From NCBI GenBank assembly GCA_025056455.1, contig JANWVY010000005.1, positions 1 to 64,000 of the forward strand: DNA of 64,000 bases, written 5' to 3'. Positions 17,840-27,427 of the stretch are shown here, piece after piece (position 1 is the first letter of the stretch; the number at the start of each line of letters is the position of its first letter). The position numbers were made by a program, and so were the translations under genes. This stretch comes from Bryobacteraceae bacterium. GTDB taxonomy: Bacteria > Acidobacteriota > Terriglobia > Bryobacterales > Bryobacteraceae. Below the pieces are notes generated by a model that was given only the letters and a program-made list of their open reading frames with translations, made no database searches and was not told the origin of the DNA.

Positions 17840-20800
17840 CTAGAAGTAGAGCTTCAGAGCGACTTGTAGCTGGCGCATGTTGGTTCGCGTGCCCGTAATC
17901 TGCCCGAAGCCGCCCGAAGCGATATTGGTGTTCGGGTTGGCCCAGTTGGGATGATTCGGGAAGTTGAACCACTCAAACCGGAGCTGGGCGTAACGGGATT
18001 CGGCGCCTAGCGAAAAGTTTTTCAGCATGGAGAAATCCCAGCCGATGATGCCCGGGCTGGTAAGCGTGTTCCGGCCCACGTTTCCATGGGTGCCGTTGGC
18101 GTTGCGTGTGAAGGCGGAGGTATCGAAGAAGCGCTGGGGATCTTGCTGACCGCGGGGCAAAGCCGCATTCTTTCCGGTGGAGTTGGGGCGGTCAAAGAAG
18201 GCGCCCGTATTCGACGCGTCTTGCCCGTTGGTAACGGTGACAGGGAAGCCAGTTTGCAGCGTCAAGATGCTGCTCATCTGCCAGCCGCCAGCAATGGCGT
18301 TGGCTACCGGGTTTTCGATCGCCACCCGGCGTCCCTTACCAAAGGGCAGATCCCAAAGAGCGGATGTCACCATACGATGGCGCGTGTCGTGACTTGAACG
18401 GGCTCGCTCACAATGACGGCAATAACTGTTTTGAGGGAAGAGCGTGTCGCCGCCCTGGTTGCGGATAGCCGTGGCAGTGTCGATTGACTTGGACCAGGTG
18501 TAGCTCACCAGGGCCGTAATTCCGTTGGAGTAACGCTTGGTCAACTTTGAGGCTAAGGAGTGATAGTTGCCATTGCCGCCATTATCGACCAGCTGGATAC
18601 GACCAAAGTTGGGGAACGGCGAGCGTTCAAACACGGCGCGACGGTCCACAGCTGGGTCGGCGGGAATGGCTTCGTTAACGGCCCGCAGCGCCTCAAGCCG
18701 GTGGCTCACACTGCCCAGATAGCCGACTTCCAGTACAGTGTTGGAAGGTAGCTCGCGCTGGATGTTGAACATCCACTGCTGGGTGTAGGGCGTGCGGCGG
18801 TCGTAAGGGTTGGCGAAGGTGTAGGGGCGCGGAACGTTGGCGATACCACCCGCAATCGAGGCCAGCGAATTCTCCCAGCGCAGGTTCGGGATGTCCGTCC
18901 GCGAGTTGTCGCGCAGCCGTCCGGCGAGGTTGCGCGCCATGTCAAAGCGCGGATTGCCCGTGTCCTGCGAATAGAAGATGCCCGCACCGACGCGGAAAAC
19001 CCACTTGGCGTTGGGCGACCAGGAAATGCCCAGCCGCGGGGCGAAATCGTTTCGATCCAGGCCCACTAACCGGTTGCCCAGGGTGCCGTCGCAGCGGACG
19101 GTGATATCGGGCCAGCGCAGGTTGATGCCTTCGTAGCAGTTTTGCCGTGGAGCGCCTTGCCGCATGAAGAAAGGATAGAGGCTGCGGTCGGCCACATTCG
19201 GGGCCTCCAGCGTGGTACGAGCATCAAAGGGCACAATGCCGTTGAATAGCGTGCCCGTTTGATCCTCCCAAGGGGGCGTCAGTTCGTAACGCAGGCCAAA
19301 GTTGATGGTGAGCTTCGAAGAAAGCCGCCATACATCGTCCACATACAGCGCGAACCCCGTGGCGCGGAATTTGGCGTTGGCAATGGAAACGGCTGCTTCG
19401 GCCTGGAAAGTCTCGCCTAATAGAAAGTCAGCGAAGTTGTCACCCGAGCGGCCCGGCAAAGCCAGACTACGAGTGGCATTGTTGGTGAAGGTGAACTGGC
19501 CGCGAGCAAACTGGTTGCCCACCTGATCATAGCGATCGCGGCGCACCTCACCCCCGATTTTGATGGAGTGCTTGCCGCGCACCATAGAAAAGTTGTTTAC
19601 AAACTGGATGGCTCCGTTATTAATCTCATACGGTCCTTCCGAGCTGTTGCCGAAACCGCTGTAGACACCCTGAAGCGAAACGTTGGGGATACCCCACTGA
19701 ACGGGCGGCCCGCTCGCTAGGCCAGGGATCTTTAATTCCCCGACTACGTCGCGCTTGAAGGCCAGTTCGGGGCCATTGGTGTTGTAAAAACGGGTATAAC
19801 CAAAGCGCGCTTCATTCACCATGCTGGTGCTAATCACGCGAGTGTTCGAAACCATGACTTGCTTGAAGTTGCTGACGACCGTGTCGCCGTTCAACTTCAG
19901 CTGCTCCACCGTCTGGTTTTCATCACCCCAGCTGTAACGGCCGGCCCACTGCGATTTGGGGCTTTCCACCACGTCGAAGCGCCCGATGAATTGATCGCGG
20001 TTGATAGGCCTTCCCTGCGCCTGCACAAAGTTATTCCGCAAGTCTGGCGTATTCAGGTTGGGCGTCGGCAAAAACTCGAGCAACTGGCGAGAAATGGGGT
20101 GGATGCGGCTGGCCGGGATGACCGCGTTGGGGAAGGGCGTAGCGACGTTGCTTCCTGGCACACGCGAGCGAGGATCGAAGATTCCTTCCGTGCGCAAAAT
20201 CGGGTTGGTCGTGGTGAGCACGTCGGCAAAGTTACCAGCTTGCATGGCCGCTGTCGGCACACTGTTGACAGCCTGAACGTTGCGGCGCTGGCGGAACCAT
20301 TCATAGTTCGTCATGAAAAACATGCGGTTCTTTCCATTGACGATCTTCGGAATGGAAATCGGTCCGCCCAAGGTAAAACCGAATTGATTCCACTTGAACG
20401 GATCCTTGGGCGGCCGCGCCGCGGTAAATGCGTAGTTTTTGGCATCGAGTTTTTCGTTGCGCAGGAAGTAGAACAGCGTGCCGTGATATTCGTTAGTCCC
20501 TGATTTCGTGGACATGTTGATCTGAGTGGCGCCGCGTCCGAATTCGGCAGGATAGATGCCGGACTGCACTTTGAATTCTTGTAAAGCGTCCACCGAAGGC
20601 AGTACCACGAAGGTGTTAAAGTTGGGGTCCGTGTTCTCAACGCCGTCTAAGGTATAGCGGTTGAACTGGGCTCGCTGGCCGCTGACCGAGATGCTCTGAT
20701 CGGCGCGGATGCCGCCCTGGCGGGCACCGGCCTGGCCCGCGGCTGGAAAACCAAAGCTTACGTTGGGCGCCAGAGCCACCAGGTTGAAAGCGTTGCGACC

Positions 20801-21235
20801 AGCCAGCGGGAGATCCAGAATGCGCTTGTTGTCAATCACCGTTCCCACGGTGGCGTTCTCACTCTGCAACAGCGCAGCTTGGTCTCTCACTTCGATGGAT
20901 TCGGAAACGGAGCCCACCTGGAGTTCAATGTTGATACGCGCGCTCAACTGGACTTCTACCCGGATGCCGCTGCGAGTGAAAGTTTTAAAGCCTGCTTTCT
21001 CCGCCTTCAGCACGTATTCGCCTGGTTGGAGAGCTGGAAACACATAGATTCCCTGGTCATTCGATTCGGTGGTACGGGTGGCGTTGGTGGCGACATTGGT
21101 CAGCGTGACCGTCACCCCTGCAATTACAGCACCCGACGGGTCGCGCACCTCACCTGAGATGTCGCCGAAGGTCTGGGCAAAGAGACTGCCCGACGACAAC
21201 AGACAAACCCACAGAAAGTGGATCAGCTTCCTCAT
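17840..21235 (-). CDS. TonB-dependent receptor, Oar-like, with carboxypeptidase regulatory-like domain (3)
   Basis: This 1131-residue protein has a signal peptide (MRKLIHFLWVCLLSSGSLFA). The regulatory-like domain starts DISGEVRDPSGAVIAGVTV (about 25-43). The plug carries LDLPLAGRNAFNLVALAPN (about 136-154), and the barrel ends in MRQLQVALKLYF. It belongs to the same receptor family as its neighbours but is clearly diverged from them, so this is not a recent tandem duplication. It is divergent from receptor 4, with a 497-bp shared upstream region containing two palindromes. The ligand is unknown. Confidence 0.85.
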   Translation of the reverse strand: MRKLIHFLWVCLLSSGSLFAQTFGDISGEVRDPSGAVIAGVTVTLTNVATNATRTTESNDQGIYVFPALQPGEYVLKAEKAGFKTFTRSGIRVEVQLSARINIELQVGSVSESIEVRDQAALLQSENATVGTVIDNKRILDLPLAGRNAFNLVALAPNVSFGFPAAGQAGARQGGIRADQSISVSGQRAQFNRYTLDGVENTDPNFNTFVVLPSVDALQEFKVQSGIYPAEFGRGATQINMSTKSGTNEYHGTLFYFLRNEKLDAKNYAFTAARPPKDPFKWNQFGFTLGGPISIPKIVNGKNRMFFMTNYEWFRQRRNVQAVNSVPTAAMQAGNFADVLTTTNPILRTEGIFDPRSRVPGSNVATPFPNAVIPASRIHPISRQLLEFLPTPNLNTPDLRNNFVQAQGRPINRDQFIGRFDVVESPKSQWAGRYSWGDENQTVEQLKLNGDTVVSNFKQVMVSNTRVISTSMVNEARFGYTRFYNTNGPELAFKRDVVGELKIPGLASGPPVQWGIPNVSLQGVYSGFGNSSEGPYEINNGAIQFVNNFSMVRGKHSIKIGGEVRRDRYDQVGNQFARGQFTFTNNATRSLALPGRSGDNFADFLLGETFQAEAAVSIANAKFRATGFALYVDDVWRLSSKLTINFGLRYELTPPWEDQTGTLFNGIVPFDARTTLEAPNVADRSLYPFFMRQGAPRQNCYEGINLRWPDITVRCDGTLGNRLVGLDRNDFAPRLGISWSPNAKWVFRVGAGIFYSQDTGNPRFDMARNLAGRLRDNSRTDIPNLRWENSLASIAGGIANVPRPYTFANPYDRRTPYTQQWMFNIQRELPSNTVLEVGYLGSVSHRLEALRAVNEAIPADPAVDRRAVFERSPFPNFGRIQLVDNGGNGNYHSLASKLTKRYSNGITALVSYTWSKSIDTATAIRNQGGDTLFPQNSYCRHCERARSSHDTRHRMVTSALWDLPFGKGRRVAIENPVANAIAGGWQMSSILTLQTGFPVTVTNGQDASNTGAFFDRPNSTGKNAALPRGQQDPQRFFDTSAFTRNANGTHGNVGRNTLTSPGIIGWDFSMLKNFSLGAESRYAQLRFEWFNFPNHPNWANPNTNIASGGFGQITGTRTNMRQLQVALKLYF

Positions 21236-21253
21236 TCTCGTTCCAATCCTTTC

Positions 21254-21271
21254 CAGTAAATCTGGTTACTG
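21254..21271. promoter_or_regulatory. Inverted repeat CAGTAA-n6-TTACTG
   Basis: Perfect 6-bp arms flank six bases, 18 bp upstream of the receptor 3 start on the minus strand. The size and position suit a dimeric repressor site overlapping the promoter or ribosome site. No cognate regulator is identified. Confidence 0.35.
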
Positions 21272-21332
21272 TGAATCCCCGCGATGGCTTGACTGAACCA
21301 TGATCCGTCGGGGCGCAGCCGCGAGCATCCGC

Positions 21333-21346
21333 ACCTCCGCGGAGGT
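21333..21346. promoter_or_regulatory. Perfect 14-bp palindrome ACCTCCGCGGAGGT
   Basis: This self-complementary 14-mer lies between the divergent receptor genes, about 100 bp from receptor 3. It could be an operator; high GC raises the chance of coincidence. Confidence 0.3.
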
Positions 21347-21720
21347 CTTACCTTAGCGCGATCATCTAGAAGCAGCCAAAACAGCAGGCACCGACACACA
21401 GCTGGGCGAACTACATGACGAAGCGGCCCAGGCCGCATACGTTGAACGCTATCTTGGCTACGCAGCATTGAAAACCCCTCGACGGCCCGCAGGACCGGCC
21501 GCCGGCAAAACCTACCAAATGTTTCACATTTATATCACTGCCGCAGGGCGCAATCAACCGGGTGGAAGGAGGCGCCGCCCCCGGGCGCGGTGGAGGCGGC
21601 TAGGAAGCTCGAAGTCAAATTCTGCAAGCCACAGCCCCCTTGGGCGCTCGAACCCTGCCGGTCTGTACGCTCAACCCAGGCGGGTTCTCCTCTGGCGCTG
21701 TGAGGAGTCCGCGGCATCGA

Positions 21721-21726
21721 TATAAT
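21721..21726 (+). promoter_or_regulatory. Consensus -10 TATAAT, 6 nt before receptor 4 ATG
   Basis: A perfect TATAAT is followed by TTGGGC and the ATG at 21733. Standard initiation 7 bases after the hexamer would begin at the start codon itself, giving a leaderless mRNA. The -35 region is weak. Confidence 0.5.
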
Positions 21727-21732
21727 TTGGGC

Positions 21733-24700
21733 ATGTTGCGATGGGCGTGGATCGTGTGTTTCACCACCTGCATGTTCGCGCAGGATGGCGGTTTTCAGGG
21801 ATCGGTGAAAGACCCAACTGGCGCCGCGATTGCCGACGCAGTAATCACAATTACGAATCAAGCGACTGGGGTCACAAGCCGCTACCGGTCAAACGCGAGC
21901 GGTTTGTACACGGCGCCGTCGCTGCCTCCTGGGCTATATCGTCTGGAATGCAGCGCTTCGGGCTTTGCCTCGCAACAGGTTGTTGATTTCCGGCTCGAAA
22001 CTGCTCAAACGGCCCGTGTCGATTTCGAGCTGAAAGTGGGCTCGGTTGTGGAACGGATTGAGGTCAGCGCCGCCGTAGCACTGCTGAACACCGAAACGAC
22101 CGAAGTCGGCCAAGTGATCGACAACAAGCGCATCTTAGAGATGCCGCTCAATGGCCGCAATTATCTCCAGCTGGCGCAATTCACCGTGGGCGTGTTGCCC
22201 GGGGGTGGACTCAACGCCGGCAGCAGGGCACGTGATGAAGGCGCCTTTGCTGCTGTTGGAATGCACATCGCTCAGAACAACGTGCTGCTCGACGGCAACG
22301 ACAACAGCTCCCGGACCTCCGGCGGTCCTCTTGGCTTTGAAGCGCAGGCTGTCAAGCCGCCGGTAGATGCGGTAGCGGAGTTTAAGGTGGTGACGAATAA
22401 CATGAGCGCCGAGTATGGTTACCGCGCAGGCGCCAAGGTGCTGGTCTCGACGCGGTCGGGCACGAACGAGTTCCATGGCTCGCTGTATCACTTTCTCCGC
22501 AACGAAAAGCTAGACGGCACCAATTTCTTTGCCAACCGCTCGGGCGGGCGCAAGCCCTCTTACCGGCAAAACCAATATGGTGGAACCTTCGGTGGGCCTG
22601 TAAAACGTAACCAGACATTCTTCTTTAGCAGCTATCAGGGAACGAACATCCGTTTGGGCCAGAGCTACATCACGAGCCTTCCCAGCCGCGACATCATCGA
22701 GCGAGGAGATTTTAATCAACAGCCCGCTGTTCGCCGGAATATTTTCGATCCGGCGACGTTGACCGGCACAGGCGCGGCGGCCGTCCGGCAACCTTTCCCC
22801 GGTAACATCATTCCGGCTAGCCGCTGGGACCCGGTGTCGCGCCGCGTTCTGGCGCTCTATCCCACACCGAACATCGCAGGACGCGAGCACCTGCCCGATA
22901 ACAACTTCTATTCCCCTTCAGACAAAGATGATGCTCACCAGTTTGACTTCCGGGGCGATCATAATCTCAACCAGAACCACCGCTTCTTTGCGCGCTATTC
23001 CTTGCGTGACCAGTTCCGTGACCAGCCCGGCATTCTGCCGTTTCCCGCGGCTGGCGGCCAAGGGCAAACCGTCGATCTCAGGGGACAAAACATCGCCGCT
23101 AGCCTGAGTAGTTCCCTCCGTCCAAACGTGTTTCACGAACTACGTTTCGGGTTTTCGAAGTTTGATACGGCCTTCGGCCTTCAGTTCACCACAAACCTGA
23201 ACAAAGAACTCGGAATCGTTGGTGCGCCTGGAGACACGTTCAACGACGGTCGCGACCAAGGCTGGACGCGGTTTACTCCGGCGCAGTTCACCGAAATCGG
23301 AGCACGTAGCTTCTGGCCTAACATCAACAATCTGGTCAACTACATGATCACGGACGCCATGAGCATCCAGAAAGGAAGGCACACCATCAAGTTCGGCGGC
23401 GAGGTGCGGCGAGCTGGGATCTTCCGCGATGCCAGCCGTTTTCGCCGCGGCCAGTTTGCCTTTGATGGCCGCTACACAGCGCAGAATCCGAACGTCGGCA
23501 CAAGCCGCGCCAATACGGGCAACTCGATGGCGGACTTTATTCTCGGATTGGCGAATAACGCCACGTGGGGAACCAATCTAGGCGAGAACGCCCTGCTGCC
23601 CTATATGGGCTTTTTCCTCCAGGATGACTGGCGCGTGACAAGAAATCTGACGATTAACGTGGGTCTGCGCCATGAGGTGTTCTTTGGTGCGCGCTTCCCC
23701 AAACCGGAAACGCAACGCATCAGTCGATATCTAATCCCAGAGGTCAACCGGATCAGTCCAGCGGAAGAAGGTTTCGTTTTTCCCAAGAATGGGCGTGATT
23801 GCGGGTGCAAAAACGATTACAACAATTTTGCGCCGCGGCTCGGTCTCGCCTATAACCTAACGGCGAAGACGGTGATCCGCACCGGAGCTGGGATCTTCTA
23901 TGGCGAGTCGAACAACGTCGATGGCGCAGCGCGCTATTCGACCGGGCCGCCCAGGGGCATCGAAATCAACGCACCCCAGGGGTTCGAACAGACCACGCTT
24001 CTGGTCCGCAACGGGTTTGCGCCGCTGCCGATCGGCACCGTGCCGACTGGCGTCAACGTCAATCCGGCGCCAGACTTCTTGCCTACGATGTACGCAGCCC
24101 AGTGGTTCTTCGATGTGCAGCGGATCTTGCCCGGCGACTTTCTCTTTACAGTCGGCTATAACGGCACCAAGGGCACGAACCTGCCGGTGACTCGGAATAT
24201 CAACCTCCCAGCGACGCCAAGCGCTACCATTCCCGCTAACCAGCGCTTTGTGCGACCCCGGTTCAATGCTGTAAACGTTTCCGAGAACATGCTTCATTCC
24301 AGCTACCAGTCGCTCACCCTAAAAGCCGAGCGTCGCTTTTCGAAGGGTTTCACGCTGCTCAGTTCGTTCACCTGGTCCAAGAACATTGATCAGGGTAACG
24401 AAGCGTTGCTAGACGGATCGCCGGGCATCGTAACACCCTACGATCTTTCCCGTGAGCGCTCGCGTTCGACTCTTGACCGCCGCTTGGCATTCGTCGTGAG
24501 CAGTGTTTGGGAGCTCCCCTTCGGCCCGGGTAAACCCTTCTTGCAAAGCGGTCCCGCCAGCTGGTTGTTGGGGGGATGGCAGCTTGGCGGCATCTTGAGC
24601 CTGTACTCGGGGCTCCCGGTCAGCAACACAATTAACGTCAATAATCAGAATCTTGGGGGAGCGGTTCGCGGCGACTGGGTGCGCAATCCGAATCTGCCCC

Positions 24701-25011
24701 CTGACCAGCGTACGATTGATCGCTGGTTTGACTTGGGCTTTGCGCAGCCGACGCCTCCCGGCCTCATTGGTAACGTGGGACGCAACGTCATCGACGGACC
24801 CGGGCGCAAGAACCTGGACATCCAGGTGGCGCGCAATTTCCGCATGCCGTGGGAAAAACACCAAATGCAGTTCCGTTTTGAGTCCTTCAACTTCACCAAT
24901 ACAGCCAACTTTGGTGCGCCAAATACGGCCTTGGGCACACCCATTGCGGGCCGCATCAACCAAGCCGAAGATCCGCGGCGAATCCAGTTCTCGTTGAAGT
25001 ATTACTTTTAA
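21733..25011 (+). CDS. TonB-dependent receptor, Oar-like, with carboxypeptidase regulatory-like domain (4)
   Basis: This 1092-residue protein starts at MLRWAWIVCFTTCMFAQDG, which gives a normal signal peptide. The frame is open from 21640, but that extension is not signal-like. The regulatory-like domain is GSVKDPTGAAIADAVITI. The plug has LEMPLNGRNYLQLAQF, and the barrel ends in RRIQFSLKYYF. Its plug differs from receptors 1-3 in the region that follows LNGRN. It is the only plus-strand member of the cluster. The ligand is unknown. Confidence 0.85.
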   Translation: MLRWAWIVCFTTCMFAQDGGFQGSVKDPTGAAIADAVITITNQATGVTSRYRSNASGLYTAPSLPPGLYRLECSASGFASQQVVDFRLETAQTARVDFELKVGSVVERIEVSAAVALLNTETTEVGQVIDNKRILEMPLNGRNYLQLAQFTVGVLPGGGLNAGSRARDEGAFAAVGMHIAQNNVLLDGNDNSSRTSGGPLGFEAQAVKPPVDAVAEFKVVTNNMSAEYGYRAGAKVLVSTRSGTNEFHGSLYHFLRNEKLDGTNFFANRSGGRKPSYRQNQYGGTFGGPVKRNQTFFFSSYQGTNIRLGQSYITSLPSRDIIERGDFNQQPAVRRNIFDPATLTGTGAAAVRQPFPGNIIPASRWDPVSRRVLALYPTPNIAGREHLPDNNFYSPSDKDDAHQFDFRGDHNLNQNHRFFARYSLRDQFRDQPGILPFPAAGGQGQTVDLRGQNIAASLSSSLRPNVFHELRFGFSKFDTAFGLQFTTNLNKELGIVGAPGDTFNDGRDQGWTRFTPAQFTEIGARSFWPNINNLVNYMITDAMSIQKGRHTIKFGGEVRRAGIFRDASRFRRGQFAFDGRYTAQNPNVGTSRANTGNSMADFILGLANNATWGTNLGENALLPYMGFFLQDDWRVTRNLTINVGLRHEVFFGARFPKPETQRISRYLIPEVNRISPAEEGFVFPKNGRDCGCKNDYNNFAPRLGLAYNLTAKTVIRTGAGIFYGESNNVDGAARYSTGPPRGIEINAPQGFEQTTLLVRNGFAPLPIGTVPTGVNVNPAPDFLPTMYAAQWFFDVQRILPGDFLFTVGYNGTKGTNLPVTRNINLPATPSATIPANQRFVRPRFNAVNVSENMLHSSYQSLTLKAERRFSKGFTLLSSFTWSKNIDQGNEALLDGSPGIVTPYDLSRERSRSTLDRRLAFVVSSVWELPFGPGKPFLQSGPASWLLGGWQLGGILSLYSGLPVSNTINVNNQNLGGAVRGDWVRNPNLPPDQRTIDRWFDLGFAQPTPPGLIGNVGRNVIDGPGRKNLDIQVARNFRMPWEKHQMQFRFESFNFTNTANFGAPNTALGTPIAGRINQAEDPRRIQFSLKYYF

Positions 25012-25070
25012 CGCTCCGTGAAGCGGTAGACGAGTGGTAACAGCTCGAAGGAAGGGAAAACGACATCGGC

Positions 25071-25146
25071 TGGAGCCACCCGCCGGGCTTGAACCGGCGA
25101 CCTGCTGATTACGAATCAGCCGCTCTACCAGCTGAGCTAGGGTGGC
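25071..25146 (-). tRNA. tRNA-Thr (anticodon CGT)
   Basis: On the minus strand a full cloverleaf can be folded. The acceptor is GCCACCC/GGGTGGC. The D arm is AGCTCAGCTGGTAGAGC, and the anticodon stem GCTGA/TCAGC encloses TTCGTAA with anticodon CGT. The T arm is GCCGGTTCAAGCCCGGC, followed by discriminator T and an encoded CCA. It reads ACG codons. It lies 41 bp from the fabG stop. Confidence 0.93.
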
Positions 25147-25187
25147 CCGGTCGACCGCCTCTCAGTATAGCATGCAAGCTCCGGGCC

Positions 25188-25925
25188 TCATCCCATAAAG
25201 AGGCCTCCATTTACGTTTAAAACGTGACCCGTAATATAGCCTGCCTCCTCACTGGCTAGAAACTTTACCGCGGCAGCGACATCCTCGGGCGTTCCCATCC
25301 GTTTCAGCGGAATCTGCTGGAGAATTCGCTCCTTCACCTCTGCGGGAAGCACTTGCGTCATCTCCGTGTCAATGAAGCCGGGAGCCACCGCGTTCACCGT
25401 CACATTGCGGCTGGCCATCTCCTGCGCTAGCGATTTGGTCAGTCCAATCAATCCAGCCTTCGAAGCCACATAATTGGCTTGACCGGCGTTGCCCGTCTGC
25501 CCAACCACCGAGGAGATATTTATGATCCTCCCCCAGCGTTCCCGCATCATGGAAGGCAGAACCTGCTGAATGCACAAGAAGGCACCGCCAAGGTTCACTT
25601 GGAGAACGTGGTCGAAATCGGCCCTCTTCATCCGCACCGCCAAGCCGTCTTTCGTGATGGCGGCGTTGTTCACCAGAATCTGAATGGGGCCCGCCTTGGA
25701 GACGGCTTCCGCAAAGGCGCGAGGAATGCTCTCAGGATCAGCCAAGTCCAGGCACACGACTTCTGCTTGGCCGCCGTTGGAGCGAATCCACTCGGCAGTC
25801 TCATCCAGCTTTTGGGCGTGGCGAGCTGCTAGGATCACGCGAGCACCACTGGCGGCAAGCGCCAAGGCGCAGGCCCGACCGATTCCCCGGCTTGCTCCGG
25901 TGATGAATGCAGTACGTTGGGGCAT
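25188..25925 (-). CDS. fabG: 3-oxoacyl-[ACP] reductase / SDR family oxidoreductase
   Basis: This 245-residue classical short-chain dehydrogenase has the NAD(P) loop TGASRGIG (9-16) and the NNAAITKDG segment. The catalytic Ser (INISSVVGQ) and the YVASK pair (Y and K) are present, with a PGFIDTEMT stretch near the end. Its length and C-terminal GGLFMG match FabG, which reduces 3-oxoacyl-ACP in fatty acid synthesis. No acpP or fabD/F is adjacent, so another SDR substrate is possible. It is divergent from the UbiD-family gene with 43 bp between starts; a TACTAT hexamer lies 11 nt before its ATG. Confidence 0.85.
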   Translation of the reverse strand: MPQRTAFITGASRGIGRACALALAASGARVILAARHAQKLDETAEWIRSNGGQAEVVCLDLADPESIPRAFAEAVSKAGPIQILVNNAAITKDGLAVRMKRADFDHVLQVNLGGAFLCIQQVLPSMMRERWGRIINISSVVGQTGNAGQANYVASKAGLIGLTKSLAQEMASRNVTVNAVAPGFIDTEMTQVLPAEVKERILQQIPLKRMGTPEDVAAAVKFLASEEAGYITGHVLNVNGGLFMG

Positions 25926-25968
25926 GAATTTCCATCATAGTAGAAGGAAGGCCCATCCCTAATCCTCT

Positions 25969-27420
25969 ATGGCTTATCAGGATCTTCGCGAATTTATCCG
26001 CGCGCTCGAAAAAGAAGGAGAATTGAAGCGCATTCCCTTTGAGGTGGATCCGCGCTTGGAGATGACCGAATTTGCGGATCGCTCGGTCAAGCGCGGCGGT
26101 CCAGCTTTGCTGTTTGAAAAACCCAAGGGCAGCAGCATTCCCGTTCTCATCAACGCCTTCGCGAGCATGCGGCGCATGGAAATCGCTCTCCAGGTGTCCT
26201 CCGTAGAAGAAGTTGCAGGCCGCATTGCTGAATACTTGCAAATGCGCATGCCCGAGGGGCTCATCAACAAACTGAAGATGCTGCCCAAGCTCGCGGAAAT
26301 GGGGGCTTTCTTCCCTAAGACCGTCTCGGATGGCCCTTGCAAAGAAGTCATCCGCAAAGAAAACTTCTCGCTGCAGGAGTTCCCGATCCTTCATTGCTGG
26401 CCGGGTGATGGCGGACCTTTCATCACCTTACCCATGGTGTTTACCCATAACCCGGAAACCGGGAAGCGAAACTGCGGCATGTACCGCATGCAGGTCTATG
26501 ATCACCGCACGACCGGCATGCATTGGCAAACCCACAAACAAGGCGCGGAACACTACCGGCGCCTGCTGGCGGAAGGGAAACAAACGAAAATGCCAGTGGC
26601 TGTAGCCATCGGCTGCGACCCGGCCACCATGTATTCCGCCATCTTGCCCTTGCCTCCCGATCTCGATGAGATGATGATTGCGGGCTTCCTCCGGTCGAAA
26701 CCCGTGGAGATGGTGAAGTGCGAAACGAGCGACATTCTGGTTCCCGCGCAGGCGGAAATTGTACTGGAAGGCCACGTGATTCTCGGCGAACTGCGCCGTG
26801 AAGGACCGTTTGGCGATCACACCGGCTTTTATTCGCTTGAAGACGACTATCCCGTCTTCCACATCGATTGCATCACGCACCGGAAGAATCCCATCTATGC
26901 CACAACGATTGTGGGTCCCCCGCCCATGGAGGATTTTTATATGGGCAAGGCGATTGAACGCATCTTTCTGCCGCTGATGCGCCTCCAACTGCCGGAAGTG
27001 CGCGATATGTGCATGCCCGCCGAAGGCATTTTTCACAATTTGATGATCGTGTCCATTCGCAAATCCTATCCTGGCCATGCGCGCAAGGTGATGCACGCCA
27101 TTTGGGGCTTGGGACAAGCCATGTTCACCAAGTGCATTGTTGTGGTGGACGAAGACGTCGATGTGCAGAACTTGAGTGAAGTCGCTTGGAAGGTTTTGAA
27201 CAACATTGACCCGGAACGCGACATTGAATTCGTGCTCGGTCCAGTGGATTCGCTCGATCACGCCAGCCGCCTTCCTGATTACGGCTCGAAGATGGGTATT
27301 GACGCAACGAAGAAATGGCCTGGCGAAGGCTTTACGCGTCGCTGGCCGGACGTGATCCGGATGTCCGCTGACGTGAAGAAGCGTGTGGATGAGTTATGGA
27401 GCAAGGCTGGGCTATCTTAG
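25969..27420 (+). CDS. UbiD family decarboxylase
   Basis: This 483-residue protein is a prenylated-FMN-dependent (de)carboxylase of the UbiD fold. Family segments include MHWQTHKQGAEHYR (about 184-197) and EGPFGDHTGFYS (about 280-291); the latter carries conserved active-site residues. The N-terminus (MAYQDLREFIRALEKEGEL) is typical, so the ATG at 25969 is well placed. UbiD proteins act in ubiquinone/menaquinone synthesis or on aromatic acids; the menaquinone role is more usual in Acidobacteriota. No ubiX is adjacent. It is followed 7 bp later by a GltS-like transporter, so the two may be co-transcribed. Confidence 0.85.
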   Translation: MAYQDLREFIRALEKEGELKRIPFEVDPRLEMTEFADRSVKRGGPALLFEKPKGSSIPVLINAFASMRRMEIALQVSSVEEVAGRIAEYLQMRMPEGLINKLKMLPKLAEMGAFFPKTVSDGPCKEVIRKENFSLQEFPILHCWPGDGGPFITLPMVFTHNPETGKRNCGMYRMQVYDHRTTGMHWQTHKQGAEHYRRLLAEGKQTKMPVAVAIGCDPATMYSAILPLPPDLDEMMIAGFLRSKPVEMVKCETSDILVPAQAEIVLEGHVILGELRREGPFGDHTGFYSLEDDYPVFHIDCITHRKNPIYATTIVGPPPMEDFYMGKAIERIFLPLMRLQLPEVRDMCMPAEGIFHNLMIVSIRKSYPGHARKVMHAIWGLGQAMFTKCIVVVDEDVDVQNLSEVAWKVLNNIDPERDIEFVLGPVDSLDHASRLPDYGSKMGIDATKKWPGEGFTRRWPDVIRMSADVKKRVDELWSKAGLS

Positions 27421-27427
27421 AAAGACC

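Larger units (their letters stand above)
21236..21732. other. 497-bp divergent intergenic region with two palindromes and a -10
   Basis: No convincing gene is seen between the divergent receptors. Near the minus-strand gene is an inverted repeat CAGTAA-n6-TTACTG (21254-21271). Further in is a perfect 14-bp palindrome ACCTCCGCGGAGGT (21333-21346). A plus-strand frame runs open from about 21359 to 21725; its start (EAAKTAGTDTQLGELHDE) looks helical, but it degenerates into Arg/Pro-rich translation, so it is not called. The right end has TATAAT just before the receptor 4 start. Confidence 0.5.

Noticed and set aside
21359-21725. Plus-strand open frame in the divergent receptor gap
   Set aside because: Only its first third looks protein-like; the rest is Arg/Pro-rich, there is no good start, and it runs into the receptor 4 promoter.
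25071-25146. tRNA-Thr as an integration site for a mobile element
   Set aside because: No duplicated tRNA end, integrase or phage gene is found on either side.
26428-27261. Long minus-strand open frame of 277 codons
   Set aside because: It is antisense to the UbiD-family gene, whose motifs are clear; the His/Phe-rich translation is a typical shadow.
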